Shown: positions 10,171-19,190 of the stretch, piece by piece
Numbering within the stretch: position 1 is the first letter of the stretch
Layout: each line of letters starts with the position of its first letter
From: Paramagnetospirillum kuznetsovii
GTDB taxonomy: Bacteria > Pseudomonadota > Alphaproteobacteria > Rhodospirillales > Magnetospirillaceae
DNA: 64,000 bases
Direction of reading: 5' to 3'
Assembly: GCF_003284725.1 (NCBI RefSeq)
Contig: NZ_PGTO01000008.1
Span: forward strand, 87,260 to 151,259
Translations under genes and position numbers: made by a program
The notes under the pieces: model-generated
What the model was told of the DNA's origin: nothing
The model's database searches: none
Seen by the model: the letters and a program-made list of their open reading frames with translations, nothing else

Positions 10171-10977
10171 GTGGCCGAAGGGGGGGCGCTGATCGGATTT
10201 CTCGACCGCCTGGGCCGCCGGGCGGTGGCCGGGCTCATGGAATTCGGCTTCGCCGCCTCGCTGGTGGGCGAAAGCCTGTTCTGGCTGGTCATGGGCGGCA
10301 AGCGCCGCCAGCCGGTGCGCCTTGGCCCCATCGTCGAGCAGGCCATGGAAATCGGCATCGGAGCCCTGCCCATCGTCACCGTGCTGTCGGGCACCATCGG
10401 CATCATGCTGGCCATCCAGGGCATCTACTCGCTGAAGCTGTTCGGCGCCGAATCCCGCGTCACCCTGGGGGTCGCCATGTCGACGGTGCGCGAATTCGCC
10501 CCGCTGATCACCGGCATCCTGGTGGCGGGACGCTCGGGCTCGGCCCTGGCCGCCCGGCTGGGCATCATGCGGATCAACCAGGAGATCGACGCGCTCACCG
10601 TCATGGGCATCTCGCCGGTGCGCTTCCTGGTGGTTCCCGCCCTGGTGGCCATGCTGGTGATGCTGCCCTGCCTGACCCTGTGGGCCGATCTGGTGGGGCT
10701 GTTCGCCGCCGGGCTCTATATCGCGCCGCAACTGGGCAGCAGCCTGGGAGCCTACGGCAACGACGTCATCGAGCTGGTCAAGCTGAACGACATGCTGCAC
10801 GGACTGGCCAAGAGCGGCATCTTCGCCGTGCTGATCACCGTGGTGGGCGTCGTCAACGGCGCCTCGGTGACCGGCGGAGCGGAAGGGGTCGGGCGCATGA
10901 CCACCCGCTCGGTGGTGCACGCCATCTCGGCCATCGTCATCACCGACATGGTCTTCGTCTTCATGGTGACCCGCTGA
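10171..10977 (+). CDS. mlaE: MlaE-type permease of lipid-asymmetry ABC transporter
   Basis: The 268-residue integral membrane protein has the MlaE/YrbE signature: GTIGIMLAIQGIYSLKLFG and the RSGSALAARLGIMRINQEIDAL cytosolic block. About five to six transmembrane segments are visible. It forms the channel of an inner-membrane complex that moves phospholipid between membranes. The start is GTG 10171 with GAGGAG about 9 bases upstream. The stop overlaps the ATG of the ATPase gene (TGATG). Confidence 0.92.
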   Translation: MAEGGALIGFLDRLGRRAVAGLMEFGFAASLVGESLFWLVMGGKRRQPVRLGPIVEQAMEIGIGALPIVTVLSGTIGIMLAIQGIYSLKLFGAESRVTLGVAMSTVREFAPLITGILVAGRSGSALAARLGIMRINQEIDALTVMGISPVRFLVVPALVAMLVMLPCLTLWADLVGLFAAGLYIAPQLGSSLGAYGNDVIELVKLNDMLHGLAKSGIFAVLITVVGVVNGASVTGGAEGVGRMTTRSVVHAISAIVITDMVFVFMVTR

Positions 10978-11819
10978 TGGTCGGCCGCAAGGACAATGCC
11001 AGCGCCAACAGCGTCGAGGTCGTGGCGCTCAACACCCATTACGGCGACCGCCAGATCCTTCACAACGTCAATGTGACGGTGAAGAAGGGCGAGATCATGG
11101 TGATCATGGGCGGGTCGGGCTCGGGCAAGACCACCCTTCTCAACCATCTGCTGGGCCTGCTGTCGCCCAGTTCCGGGACCATCCGCATCCTGGGCCAGGA
11201 TCTGGGAGGGCTGACGCCGCTGGAGCATCAGCGATTGCGCACCCGGACCGGCGTCGCCTTCCAGTCGGGCGCCCTGTTCAGCTCCATGTCCATCGGCGAC
11301 AACATCGCCCTTCCCCTGCGCGAGCACACCAAGCTCGACGAGACCACCATCGGCATCATGACCCGCCTCAAGCTGGAAGTGGTCAGTCTCGCCGGGTTCG
11401 AGGATCTGAAGCCCGCCGAGCTGTCGGGCGGCATGATCAAGCGCGCCGCCCTGGCACGCGCCATCGTCATGGACCCGGAACTGCTGTTCTGCGACGAGCC
11501 CTCGGCCGGGCTGGACCCGGTGGTGGCCTCCTCCATCGACGATCTGATCCTGCGGCTGCGCGACGCCATGGGCATGAGCATCGTGGTGGTGACCCACGAT
11601 CTGGACTCCACCTTCAAGATCGCCGACCGTATCTGCGTGCTGGACCGGGGCAAAGTCCTGGCGCTCGACACCGTCGAGGCCATCCGCGCCAGCACCGATA
11701 TTCGCATTCAAAATCTGCTCAATCGCCGCACCGAGGAAGCCGAGCTCGACCCCGACGCCTATCTGCGTCGGCTGCTCGGTCCCGGTGCCGCCCAGACCAA
11801 TGGGGCCAACCGGTCATGA
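10977..11819 (+). CDS. mlaF: MlaF-type ATPase of lipid-asymmetry ABC transporter
   Basis: This 280-residue ABC ATPase has Walker A GGSGSGKTT near residue 43, signature AELSGGMIKRAALARA, Walker B LLFCDEPSAGLDP and the H-loop VVTHDLDS. The methionine-bearing signature (LSGGM) is typical of Mla/Mce ATPases. The ATG at 10977 overlaps the mlaE stop; the open frame continues upstream but only as a shadow of mlaE. Its own stop overlaps the start of the MCE gene. Confidence 0.94.
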   Translation: MVGRKDNASANSVEVVALNTHYGDRQILHNVNVTVKKGEIMVIMGGSGSGKTTLLNHLLGLLSPSSGTIRILGQDLGGLTPLEHQRLRTRTGVAFQSGALFSSMSIGDNIALPLREHTKLDETTIGIMTRLKLEVVSLAGFEDLKPAELSGGMIKRAALARAIVMDPELLFCDEPSAGLDPVVASSIDDLILRLRDAMGMSIVVVTHDLDSTFKIADRICVLDRGKVLALDTVEAIRASTDIRIQNLLNRRTEEAELDPDAYLRRLLGPGAAQTNGANRS

Positions 11820-12778
11820 AGGATTCCCGGATCAACTATGTCATGGTCGGCGGCTTCACCTTGGCCATGCTGGTCGCCATGTTGGCGGTGGTGGCGCTGC
11901 TGACGGGACGCACCGGATCGACCAGCGTCTATCACACCCATCTGGCCAATGTCACCGGCGTCAAATACGGCACCAAGGTGACCTATGAGGGCTTCGCCAT
12001 CGGTCAGGTCGAGGACATCACCGCCGAGCGCGCCGACGCCAAGACCATGTTCCGGCTGGAGCTGTCCATCAAGGACGACTGGCGCATCCCAAAGGATTCC
12101 GTCGCCCGCGTCGCCGCCTCGGGCCTTTTGGCCGCCGCCGTGCTCGACATCAAGGCGGGCGCGTCGCCCGACATGCTGGCGAGCGGCGCCGAAATCACCG
12201 GCGCCCCGGCCGCCAATATGTTCGCCGCCATGAGCGACGTGGCCGAGCAGATCACCGACCTCAATCAAAGCGCCTTGAAGCCCCTGCTGTTCAGCCTGAA
12301 CCAGCAGATCGGCGCGGTGGGAACCATTCTGGAAAAACATGCCCCCGAACTGATGGGGCATCTGGTGGCGGTCGCCGCCGATCTGTCGGCCAAGACGCCC
12401 CGCATCACCGCCGATGTGGAGCGCATGACCGGAACCCTGTCCGCCAAGGTGATCAACGACGCCAATGCGGAACAGGTCCGCCAGTCGCTGGTCAATCTGG
12501 CCCAACTGTCGGCCGGATTGCAGGAAAGCCGCCACAAGGTGGATTCGGTGCTGACCACCCTGGACAAGACGGTGACCGGCAACAAGGACGCCATGGATCA
12601 CAGCCTGAAGGATCTGCGCCACACCCTGGAAGCGGTGTCGCGCAATATCGATTCCATTACCTACAATCTGGACGGAACCACCCGCAATCTGCACGAATTC
12701 AGCCGCCAGATCCGCGAGAACCCCGGCGTGCTGATCGGCGGAACCAAGCGCGGCGACGACGGGCCGGGGCGGAAATAG
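11816..12778 (+). CDS. mlaD: MlaD-type MCE-domain substrate-binding protein
   Basis: The 320-residue protein has one N-terminal transmembrane anchor (about 9-30) followed by an MCE domain at about 38-115 (LANVTGVKYGTKVTYEGFAIGQVEDI). A long helical region follows, with phage-tail-like or coiled character to the C-terminus (NRNIDS/TYNLDGTTRNL-type repeats). It is longer than the roughly 180-residue E. coli MlaD; extended helical tails are usual in MCE proteins of other bacteria. It is anchored in the inner membrane and faces the periplasm, binding lipid. Confidence 0.92.
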   Translation: MKDSRINYVMVGGFTLAMLVAMLAVVALLTGRTGSTSVYHTHLANVTGVKYGTKVTYEGFAIGQVEDITAERADAKTMFRLELSIKDDWRIPKDSVARVAASGLLAAAVLDIKAGASPDMLASGAEITGAPAANMFAAMSDVAEQITDLNQSALKPLLFSLNQQIGAVGTILEKHAPELMGHLVAVAADLSAKTPRITADVERMTGTLSAKVINDANAEQVRQSLVNLAQLSAGLQESRHKVDSVLTTLDKTVTGNKDAMDHSLKDLRHTLEAVSRNIDSITYNLDGTTRNLHEFSRQIRENPGVLIGGTKRGDDGPGRK

Positions 12779-12788
12779 GGGTACGGCA

Positions 12789-13379
12789 ATGAGAATGCGT
12801 TTTTTCTTCCTTCTTCCCCTTCTCGCCCTGGCCGCATGTGCCGGACCGGCGGCGCCGCCCGACAACTATTACCGGATCGAGCCTGCCGCGGCGCCCCGCC
12901 TCGCCAAGCCGGTGCTGACCGGCGCGCTGGAGGTGGACCGGCTGGCGGCTGACGGGGCGCTGACCGAACGGGCCATAGCCTTTTCCGCCAAGGACGGCGG
13001 ACCGCTTGCCCATTATAAATACGACTACTGGAGCGAGCCGCCCGCGCTGATGATTCAGGATCGGCTGGCCGCTTTCCTGACCAAGGCCGGAGCCGCCGAC
13101 CGGGTGGTGACGCCCGATCTGCGCGTCCTGGCCGACTGGAGCCTGCGCGGTAAGGTGCGCCGCTTCGAACAACTGGCCGACCGTTCCATGGTGAGCATCG
13201 AAATCCAGTTGAGCGTGGTCTCGGCCCGTGACGGAACCTTGGTGTTGCTGGAAACCTACGACGCCCAGACCCCCACTGATTCCGACACTGTCACCACGGT
13301 GGCCGCCGCCATGGAAAAGGGCGTATCGGACATATTCGCCCGCTTTCTCGCCGACCTGACCCGCGCCCGCCTGAAATGA
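12789..13379 (+). CDS. ABC-type transport auxiliary lipoprotein (PqiC-like)
   Basis: This 196-residue lipoprotein has signal peptide LLPLLALAACAGPAAP; the cysteine of LAAC is the predicted lipidation site. The mature part begins NYYRIEPAA and matches the pattern of the ABC_trans_aux family linked to Mce/Pqi/Mla operons. It probably gives the periplasmic or outer-membrane link of this lipid transporter. No MlaC-like soluble carrier is encoded here, so the lipoprotein may take that position. The stop overlaps the next gene (ATGA). Confidence 0.85.
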   Translation: MRMRFFFLLPLLALAACAGPAAPPDNYYRIEPAAAPRLAKPVLTGALEVDRLAADGALTERAIAFSAKDGGPLAHYKYDYWSEPPALMIQDRLAAFLTKAGAADRVVTPDLRVLADWSLRGKVRRFEQLADRSMVSIEIQLSVVSARDGTLVLLETYDAQTPTDSDTVTTVAAAMEKGVSDIFARFLADLTRARLK

Positions 13380-14713
13380 GAAAGCCACCGCGCCGCCATT
13401 CCGGCCAAGCCCGCAAAAGCCGCGCGGCGCCGCCCGCCGCCCGCACCGTCGCGTTGGTGATCGACGAGATCGGCGCGCGGGGCGACGGCGTCGCCCGGCT
13501 GGACGGCGAGGCGGTCTTCGTTCCCTTCACCGTGAGCGGCGACAGGGTCGTGGCCCGCGTCGAAAGCCGACGGGGTGACGGCTTGGCCGCCGTACTGATC
13601 GAGGTCATGGAGCCCGGCCCGGATCGCGTCGAGCCGCCTTGCCCCCATTTCGGCCGCTGCGGCGGCTGCGGTCTTCAGCATCTGGCCGACGACGCCTATG
13701 CCGCCTGGAAGCTCGATCTGCTTGCGGTTCCGCTGGCGCGCCACGGCTTCGGCGATCTTGCCATCGCGCCCCTGATCCGGGTGCCGCCAGCCAGCCGCCG
13801 TCGCGCCACCTTCGCCTTTACCCGAGCCAAGGGCGCGGCCCTGCTGGGCTTCAACGCCAGGGCCAGCCACACCATCATCGATGTGGAGCGCTGCCTGCTG
13901 CTGGAGCCCGTCCTGGTGGGGTTGCTCGCGCCGCTGCGCGCCATGCTGGCCGCCATCGTCCCCGAAGGCACCGGCGGCGACGTCACCGCCACCCTGACCG
14001 AAGGGGGGCTTGACGTCTTGGTGGAGGCCGAGGCGCGCCTGGACCTGTTCGACCGCGAGAGACTGGCCGCATTCGCCGAATCCGCCGATCTGGCGCGGCT
14101 TTCCTGGCGACGCCCCGGAACCGGATTCGTCGAGCCCATCGCGCGGCGCCGCCCGGCGGAGGTTGGGTTTTCGGGGGTGATGGTGGAACCCTCCCCCGGC
14201 GCCTTCCTGCAACCGACTCGCGGTGGCGAGATCGCCATCACGCAGTTGGTGACCGCCGGGGTGACCGCCGGTCTTCCGGTGCTCGACCTCTATGCCGGAT
14301 GCGGCAGCTTCACCGCGCCGCTGGCGCTGCTCGGTCCGGTCCACGCGGTGGAGGGCGAGCAAGGCCCCTTGGCGGCGCTGGACGCCGCCGCCCGGAGCAA
14401 AGCTCTCCCCATCACCACCGAAGTGCGCGACCTTGCCCGCCGCCCCCTGGCGGCCCATGAACTGGTCGCCTATCGCTCGGTGGTGTTGGATCCCCCCCGG
14501 GCCGGGGCAAGCGCCCAGGTGGCGGAACTGGCCAAGCCCGCCGCCGCCAAGGGCGGTCCCCGCGTCATCGTGATGGTGTCGTGCAATCCGGCGACCCTGG
14601 CGCGAGACCTCCGCGTGCTGGCCGATGGCGGATGGACGGTAACCTCGCTTACGCCTATTGACCAGTTCCCGTGGTCTGCCCATCTGGAGAGTGTGGCAAT
14701 TCTGAAACGGTGA
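13376..14713 (+). CDS. RlmD/TrmA-family RNA (uracil-5-)-methyltransferase
   Basis: The 445-residue SAM-dependent enzyme forms 5-methyluridine in rRNA or tRNA. An N-terminal TRAM domain (DEIGARGDGVARLDGEAVFV) is followed by iron-sulphur cysteines CPHFGRCGGCGLQHL with the fourth in VERCLLLE. The SAM-binding motif is VLDLYAGCGSFTAPLA, DPPRAG carries the conserved aspartate, and VSCNPATLARDL has the catalytic cysteine. The [4Fe-4S] site favours an RlmD (23S U1939) role, but sequence alone does not separate it from RlmC. It overlaps the lipoprotein gene by 4 bases. Confidence 0.88.
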   Translation: MRKPPRRHSGQARKSRAAPPAARTVALVIDEIGARGDGVARLDGEAVFVPFTVSGDRVVARVESRRGDGLAAVLIEVMEPGPDRVEPPCPHFGRCGGCGLQHLADDAYAAWKLDLLAVPLARHGFGDLAIAPLIRVPPASRRRATFAFTRAKGAALLGFNARASHTIIDVERCLLLEPVLVGLLAPLRAMLAAIVPEGTGGDVTATLTEGGLDVLVEAEARLDLFDRERLAAFAESADLARLSWRRPGTGFVEPIARRRPAEVGFSGVMVEPSPGAFLQPTRGGEIAITQLVTAGVTAGLPVLDLYAGCGSFTAPLALLGPVHAVEGEQGPLAALDAAARSKALPITTEVRDLARRPLAAHELVAYRSVVLDPPRAGASAQVAELAKPAAAKGGPRVIVMVSCNPATLARDLRVLADGGWTVTSLTPIDQFPWSAHLESVAILKR

Positions 14714-14791
14714 ATCACCTTTCGCCATTCCCGCGCGTTCACTATGGTTGCTCGAGCGTCCCTCCCCGGTGCATTTGGCTCTAATCCCCCC

Positions 14792-15412
14792 ATGACATCC
14801 ACCGACGATCTCTTTCTCGCCGAGCTGCTGTGCGCCCGCCTGTGCCATGACATGGCCGGGGCGGTCGGCGCCGCCGCCGCCGGAGCGGAATTGCTGGAAG
14901 ACGGCTACGACGCCGAAGCGGCGCAGCTGGTTTCCGCCAGCGCGTCGGGCGCCTCGGCCAGGCTGAGATTTTTCCGCGCCGCCTTCGGTCCGGCCGGATC
15001 GGAACAGCCCGCGGCGGCGGTGCGCGATCTTACGGCGGGCTATCTGCGGGCGGTGGCATCAAGCGGCAATGCCGACTTGGCGCTGGATTGGAATTGCGCG
15101 CCCCAGCGCCTGAGCGGGGAGACGGCTCGGCTGCTGCTGAACATGGTGTTGCTGGCCCGCGACGCGCTGGCGCGCGGCGGCAAGGTGACGGTGGACATCG
15201 CGCCGCCGCCGGGAAGCGGTCTTGGCATCGCGGTAAGCTTTGTCGGCCAAGGCGCGCAATTGGGGGACGACATCGCCCAAGCGCTGACATCGGGCATTAC
15301 GCCGAACGGACCTCGGATTGCCCAGGCCAGCTTCGCCCGGCGGTTGATGGAGAAAAACGGCGGAATTTTGAAGATCGTACAAGAACCGAACGGTGGGCGG
15401 ATCAGCATCTGA
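14792..15412 (+). CDS. chpT: ChpT-like histidine phosphotransferase
   Basis: The 206-residue protein begins TSTDDLFLAELLCARLCHDMAGAVGA, where CHDMAG holds the phospho-accepting histidine of ChpT-type phosphotransferases. The C-terminal half resembles a degenerate GHKL fold (ARLLLNMVLLARDAL, GLGIAVSFVGQG). In Caulobacter ChpT relays phosphate from CckA to CtrA and CpdR; the same job is inferred here. The chosen ATG 14792 lacks a clear Shine-Dalgarno; ATG 14744 in the same frame is an alternative. The che operon follows 155 bases downstream on the same strand. Confidence 0.82.
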   Translation: MTSTDDLFLAELLCARLCHDMAGAVGAAAAGAELLEDGYDAEAAQLVSASASGASARLRFFRAAFGPAGSEQPAAAVRDLTAGYLRAVASSGNADLALDWNCAPQRLSGETARLLLNMVLLARDALARGGKVTVDIAPPPGSGLGIAVSFVGQGAQLGDDIAQALTSGITPNGPRIAQASFARRLMEKNGGILKIVQEPNGGRISI

Positions 15413-15567
15413 CGAATTTCGTTACGAAAGCGGATTTATCCCGGTCTGGGTTCTTCTAAAGACAAACCAGCCGTGCTATTAGTCGATCCTGCGCCTTCGG
15501 TTTTTGTCGGCGCGGGGAGTTTTGAAACCGCCCGAAGACGGTTTGTAGGGGCCTACTGGAGACGACC

Positions 15568-18234
15568 ATGGATGATCTCCTCAGTGAATTTCTGACCGAA
15601 ACGTCGGAAAGTCTTTCCACGCTCGACGTGGCTTTGGTGAATTTAGAGCAGAACCCGAACGATCCGCAGATCCTCGGCAATATCTTCCGTCTGGTTCACA
15701 CCATCAAGGGCACCTGCGGTTTCCTTGGCCTGCCGCGCCTCGAACATGTGGCGCATGCGGGCGAGAACGTGCTCGGCAAGTTCCGCGAAGGCGAGCTTGA
15801 GGTCACGCCCGCCGCGGTGACGCTGATTCTCCAGTCCATCGACCGCATCAAGCTGATCCTGGGTCACCTGGAACAGAACGAATGCGAGCCCGAGGGCAGC
15901 GACGACGATCTGATCGCCCAGTTGAATGCCATGGCCGATGGCCGTGCCGCAGGCTCTCCCCCGCCGCCGCCGCCGCCGCCCATGCCGACCTTCGAGTCCG
16001 TCGCCGAATCGGCCAAGGCCGCCGCCGCCGCCGCTGCGGCAGCAGCGCCGCCGCCCGAGCCCGAACCCGAGCCCGAGCCCGAGCCTGCTCCCGTCGCCAG
16101 CGTTCCCGCGCCCACCCCGCAGCCGCCCGCCGTCGCCGCTCCGGTCGTCGCCGGACCTCCGGCCGAGGCCAAGGAATCCGCCGTCGCCGCCCAGACCATC
16201 CGCGTCAATGTGGAGTTGCTGGAAAATCTGATGACCCTGGTGTCCGAACTGGTGCTGACCCGCAACCAGCTTCTCCAGATGGTTCGCGGCAAGGATGACA
16301 GCGAGTTCGCCACCCCGCTGCAGCGCCTCAGCCACATCACCACCGACCTTCAGGAAGGCGTGATGAAGACCCGCATGCAGCCCATCGGCAATGCCTGGGC
16401 CAAGCTGCCGCGTATCGTCCGCGACCTCTCGGTCGAAATGAACAAGAAGATCGACCTTCAGATGCTGGGCGCCGAGACCGAACTCGACCGCCAGGTGCTG
16501 GAACTGATCAAGGATCCGCTGACCCATATGGTGCGCAACTCGGCCGACCATGGCCTGGAGCCCACCGAAGAGCGCAAGCGCATCGGCAAGCCCGAGGTGG
16601 GCAAGGTGGTTCTGAACGCCTATCACGAGGGCGGTCACATCATCATCGAGATTTCCGATGACGGTCGCGGCCTCAACCTGGAGCGCATCAAGCAAAAGGC
16701 CGTCCAGAACGGACTCGCCAGCGAGTCCGAATTGGAAGCCCTGACGCCGCAGCAGATCTACCAGTTCATCTTCAAGGCCGGCTTCTCCACCGCCGAAAAG
16801 GTCACCAGCGTTTCGGGCCGTGGCGTCGGCATGGACGTGGTGCGCACCAATATCGAAAAGATCGGCGGCACCGTCGAGTTGAAGAGCGTGCCCGGCAAGG
16901 GCTCCAGCTTCATCATCAAGATCCCGCTGACTCTCGCCATCGTCTCCGCCCTGATCGTTGAATGCGCCTCCGAGCGTTTCGCCATCCCGCAGATCAGCGT
17001 GCTGGAACTGGTGCGCGTCACCAACAACTCCGAGCACGGCATCGAGATGATCAACAACGCGCCGGTTCTTCGCCTGCGCGATCGTCTGTTGCCGCTGGTC
17101 TCGCTGAAGCGTCAGTTGCTGCTGGCCGAGGACGGCGAGGAGCGACAGGAAACCTTCATCGTGGTGACCCAGGTGGGCACCTACACCTTCGGCATCATCG
17201 TCGACCGGGTGTTCGATACCGAGGAAATCGTGGTCAAGCCGGTGGCGCCCATCCTGCGCCACATCGCCATGTTCTCGGGCAACACCATCCTGGGCGACGG
17301 CTCGGTGATCATGATCCTGGACCCCAACGGCATCGCGGGCGCCACCGGCGAATCCGGTCTGCTGGGCGGTGCCCAGGCGGGCGATGCCCAGGCCGTGCGC
17401 GAAAGCCACGCCGAGTCCAAGACCTCGTTGCTGGTGTTCCGCGCCGGTGGCGACGATCTCAAGGCGGTGCCGCTGGCCCTGGTGGCCCGACTGGAAGAAA
17501 TCGAGGTCGGCGAGATCGAACACAGCCACGGCAAGCCCATGGTCCAGTATCGCGGCCATCTGATGCCGTTGATCTCCATCGACGGCTCCATGAACTTCCG
17601 CGAGGAGGGCCGCCAGCCGGTGCTGGTGTTCTCCGACCAGGAGCACACCATGGGCCTGGTGGTCGATGAGATCGTCGATATCGTCGAGGACCGCCTGCGC
17701 GTCGAACTGTCCGACGGCAATCCCGGCATCATCGGCACCGCGGTCATCGCGGGCAAGGCGACCACCATCATCGACGCCGGCTACTACCTGCCGCAGGCGT
17801 TCGGCGATTGGTTCGGCCGCAACGACAAGGAGTTCGGCAATTCCGACTACCAACAGCCCCGCGTGCTGCTGGTCGACGACTCGCCGTTCTTCCGCAACCT
17901 GCTGACCCCGCTGCTGTCGGTGGCGGGCTACGAGGTCATCTCGGTGGAAGGCCCCGACAAGGCCTTGGCGCTGCGTGAACGGGGCGACGAATTCGACGCC
18001 ATCATCAGCGACATCGAAATGCCGGGAATGAGCGGCTTCGAGTTTGCCCAGGCGGTCCGTTCCGACGCCCGCTGGGCGCAGATCCCCATGGTGGCGTTGT
18101 CGTCCCACGCCACCGAAAAGGATTTTGAACGCGGGCGTCAGGTCGGCTTCAACGATTACATCGCCAAGTTCGACCGCGATGCCCTCTTACAGACCCTGGC
18201 TTCGACCATCGCAGCCTCCAAAGGTGCCGCATGA
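15568..18234 (+). CDS. cheA: Chemotaxis hybrid histidine kinase CheA with second CheW-like domain and C-terminal receiver
   Basis: The 888-residue protein has an Hpt domain at 1-105 with His44 in LVHTIKGTCGFLG. A Pro/Ala/Glu-rich linker (about 130-205, with PPPPPPPP and PEPEPEPEPE runs) replaces a recognisable P2 domain. Dimerisation and GHKL domains follow at about 210-455, with HMVRNSADHGLE, DDGRGLNLERIK and GRGVGMDVV. A CheW-like domain lies at about 460-595 and a second at about 615-745. A receiver spans about 765-885, with DDSPFFRN, the phospho-acceptor in IISDIEMPGMSG and SSHATE. A GGAGACG site precedes the ATG. It heads the cheA-W-Y-B-R operon and its stop overlaps cheW. Confidence 0.95.
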   Translation: MDDLLSEFLTETSESLSTLDVALVNLEQNPNDPQILGNIFRLVHTIKGTCGFLGLPRLEHVAHAGENVLGKFREGELEVTPAAVTLILQSIDRIKLILGHLEQNECEPEGSDDDLIAQLNAMADGRAAGSPPPPPPPPMPTFESVAESAKAAAAAAAAAAPPPEPEPEPEPEPAPVASVPAPTPQPPAVAAPVVAGPPAEAKESAVAAQTIRVNVELLENLMTLVSELVLTRNQLLQMVRGKDDSEFATPLQRLSHITTDLQEGVMKTRMQPIGNAWAKLPRIVRDLSVEMNKKIDLQMLGAETELDRQVLELIKDPLTHMVRNSADHGLEPTEERKRIGKPEVGKVVLNAYHEGGHIIIEISDDGRGLNLERIKQKAVQNGLASESELEALTPQQIYQFIFKAGFSTAEKVTSVSGRGVGMDVVRTNIEKIGGTVELKSVPGKGSSFIIKIPLTLAIVSALIVECASERFAIPQISVLELVRVTNNSEHGIEMINNAPVLRLRDRLLPLVSLKRQLLLAEDGEERQETFIVVTQVGTYTFGIIVDRVFDTEEIVVKPVAPILRHIAMFSGNTILGDGSVIMILDPNGIAGATGESGLLGGAQAGDAQAVRESHAESKTSLLVFRAGGDDLKAVPLALVARLEEIEVGEIEHSHGKPMVQYRGHLMPLISIDGSMNFREEGRQPVLVFSDQEHTMGLVVDEIVDIVEDRLRVELSDGNPGIIGTAVIAGKATTIIDAGYYLPQAFGDWFGRNDKEFGNSDYQQPRVLLVDDSPFFRNLLTPLLSVAGYEVISVEGPDKALALRERGDEFDAIISDIEMPGMSGFEFAQAVRSDARWAQIPMVALSSHATEKDFERGRQVGFNDYIAKFDRDALLQTLASTIAASKGAA

Positions 18235-18716
18235 ACCAGATCGTTCCAGCCGGGAAGCGCCAGGTGACGGAGCTTGCCGCTCCCGAGACCCAGGACTTCG
18301 TCACCATGTTCATCGAAGGCCAGTTGTTCGGCATTCCGGTGCTGACGGTCCAAGACGTCCTGGGGCCCCAGAAGATCACCCGCATTCCGCTGGCTCCCCG
18401 CGAAGTGGCGGGCAGCCTGAACCTGCGCGGCCGTATCGTAACCGCCATCGACGTCCGGCTGCGCCTCGGCCTGCCGGACCGGGCGGCGGACAAGAAAGGC
18501 ATGAGCGTCGTCGTCGATATGAGCGGCGAACTCTATTCCTTGATGGTGGATTCGGTGGGCGAAGTCCTGTCGCTGCCGGCCGCCAAGTTCGAACGTAATC
18601 CCCCGACGTTGGATCCCCACTGGCGAGAATTCTCCATCGGCATCTATCGGCTTGAAGACAAGCTGCTGGTGGTGCTTGATGTGGGCAAGCTGCTGGATTT
18701 CTCGCGGAACGAATAG
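18231..18716 (+). CDS. cheW: Chemotaxis coupling protein CheW
   Basis: This 161-residue CheW domain begins after a short lead with FVTMFIEGQLFGIPVLTVQDVL. The RIPLAPREVAGSLNLRGRIVTAIDVRLRL block is the receptor/kinase coupling surface. CheW links methyl-accepting receptors to CheA at the membrane array. ATGA overlap with cheA indicates coupled translation. Confidence 0.96.
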   Translation: MNQIVPAGKRQVTELAAPETQDFVTMFIEGQLFGIPVLTVQDVLGPQKITRIPLAPREVAGSLNLRGRIVTAIDVRLRLGLPDRAADKKGMSVVVDMSGELYSLMVDSVGEVLSLPAAKFERNPPTLDPHWREFSIGIYRLEDKLLVVLDVGKLLDFSRNE

Positions 18717-18794
18717 TATAGGCGTTGGTAAACTGTGCATTGAAGAGGTAGGCTGTCCCTGCCAGGGGCGGCGATCTTTCCACCGGAGGCAAGC

Positions 18795-19166
18795 TTGGGC
18801 ATGAAGTCCTGTCTAATCGTCGACGATTCCAAGGTCATCCGGATGGTGGCCAAGAAGATCCTGCACGAGCTGAGTTTCAAGACCGAGGAGGCCGAAGACG
18901 GCGCCCAGGCTCTTGAGGCCTGCAAGCGCGCCATGCCGGATGCCGTCCTATTGGACTGGAATATGCCGGTCATGAACGGGATCGACTTCCTGCGCGCCAT
19001 GCGCGCCCTGCCAGGTGGGGATCACCCGATCGTCGTCTTCTGCACCACGGAAAACGATATCGAGCATATCCAGGAGGCCATCACCGCGGGCGCCAATGAA
19101 TACATCATGAAGCCGTTCGATAGTGAAATCCTGCAGGCGAAGTTTTCGCAGGTGGGCCTGCTCTAG
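18795..19166 (+). CDS. cheY: Chemotaxis response regulator CheY
   Basis: The single receiver domain of about 123 residues has the acidic pair in LIVDDSKVIRMV, the phospho-acceptor aspartate in LLDWNMPVMNG, a conserved Thr-type position in VFCTTEND and the lysine in YIMKPFDSE. It carries the signal from CheA to the flagellar motor. Two starts are possible. TTG 18795 lies 5 bases after GGAGG; ATG 18801 lies 11 bases after it. The first fits the ribosome site better, the second fits the family N-terminus. Confidence 0.93.
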   Translation: MGMKSCLIVDDSKVIRMVAKKILHELSFKTEEAEDGAQALEACKRAMPDAVLLDWNMPVMNGIDFLRAMRALPGGDHPIVVFCTTENDIEHIQEAITAGANEYIMKPFDSEILQAKFSQVGLL

Positions 19167-19190
19167 GCAACTTGCGGATATATCGCACCC

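Noticed and set aside
10161..11819. A 552-codon frame suggesting a longer MlaF
   Set aside because: The first 272 codons are out-of-frame mlaE; the ATPase starts at ATG 10977.
15643..18108. An 821-codon minus-strand frame opposite cheA
   Set aside because: It is antisense to a full CheA with all domains; composition is typical of antisense frames in GC-rich DNA.
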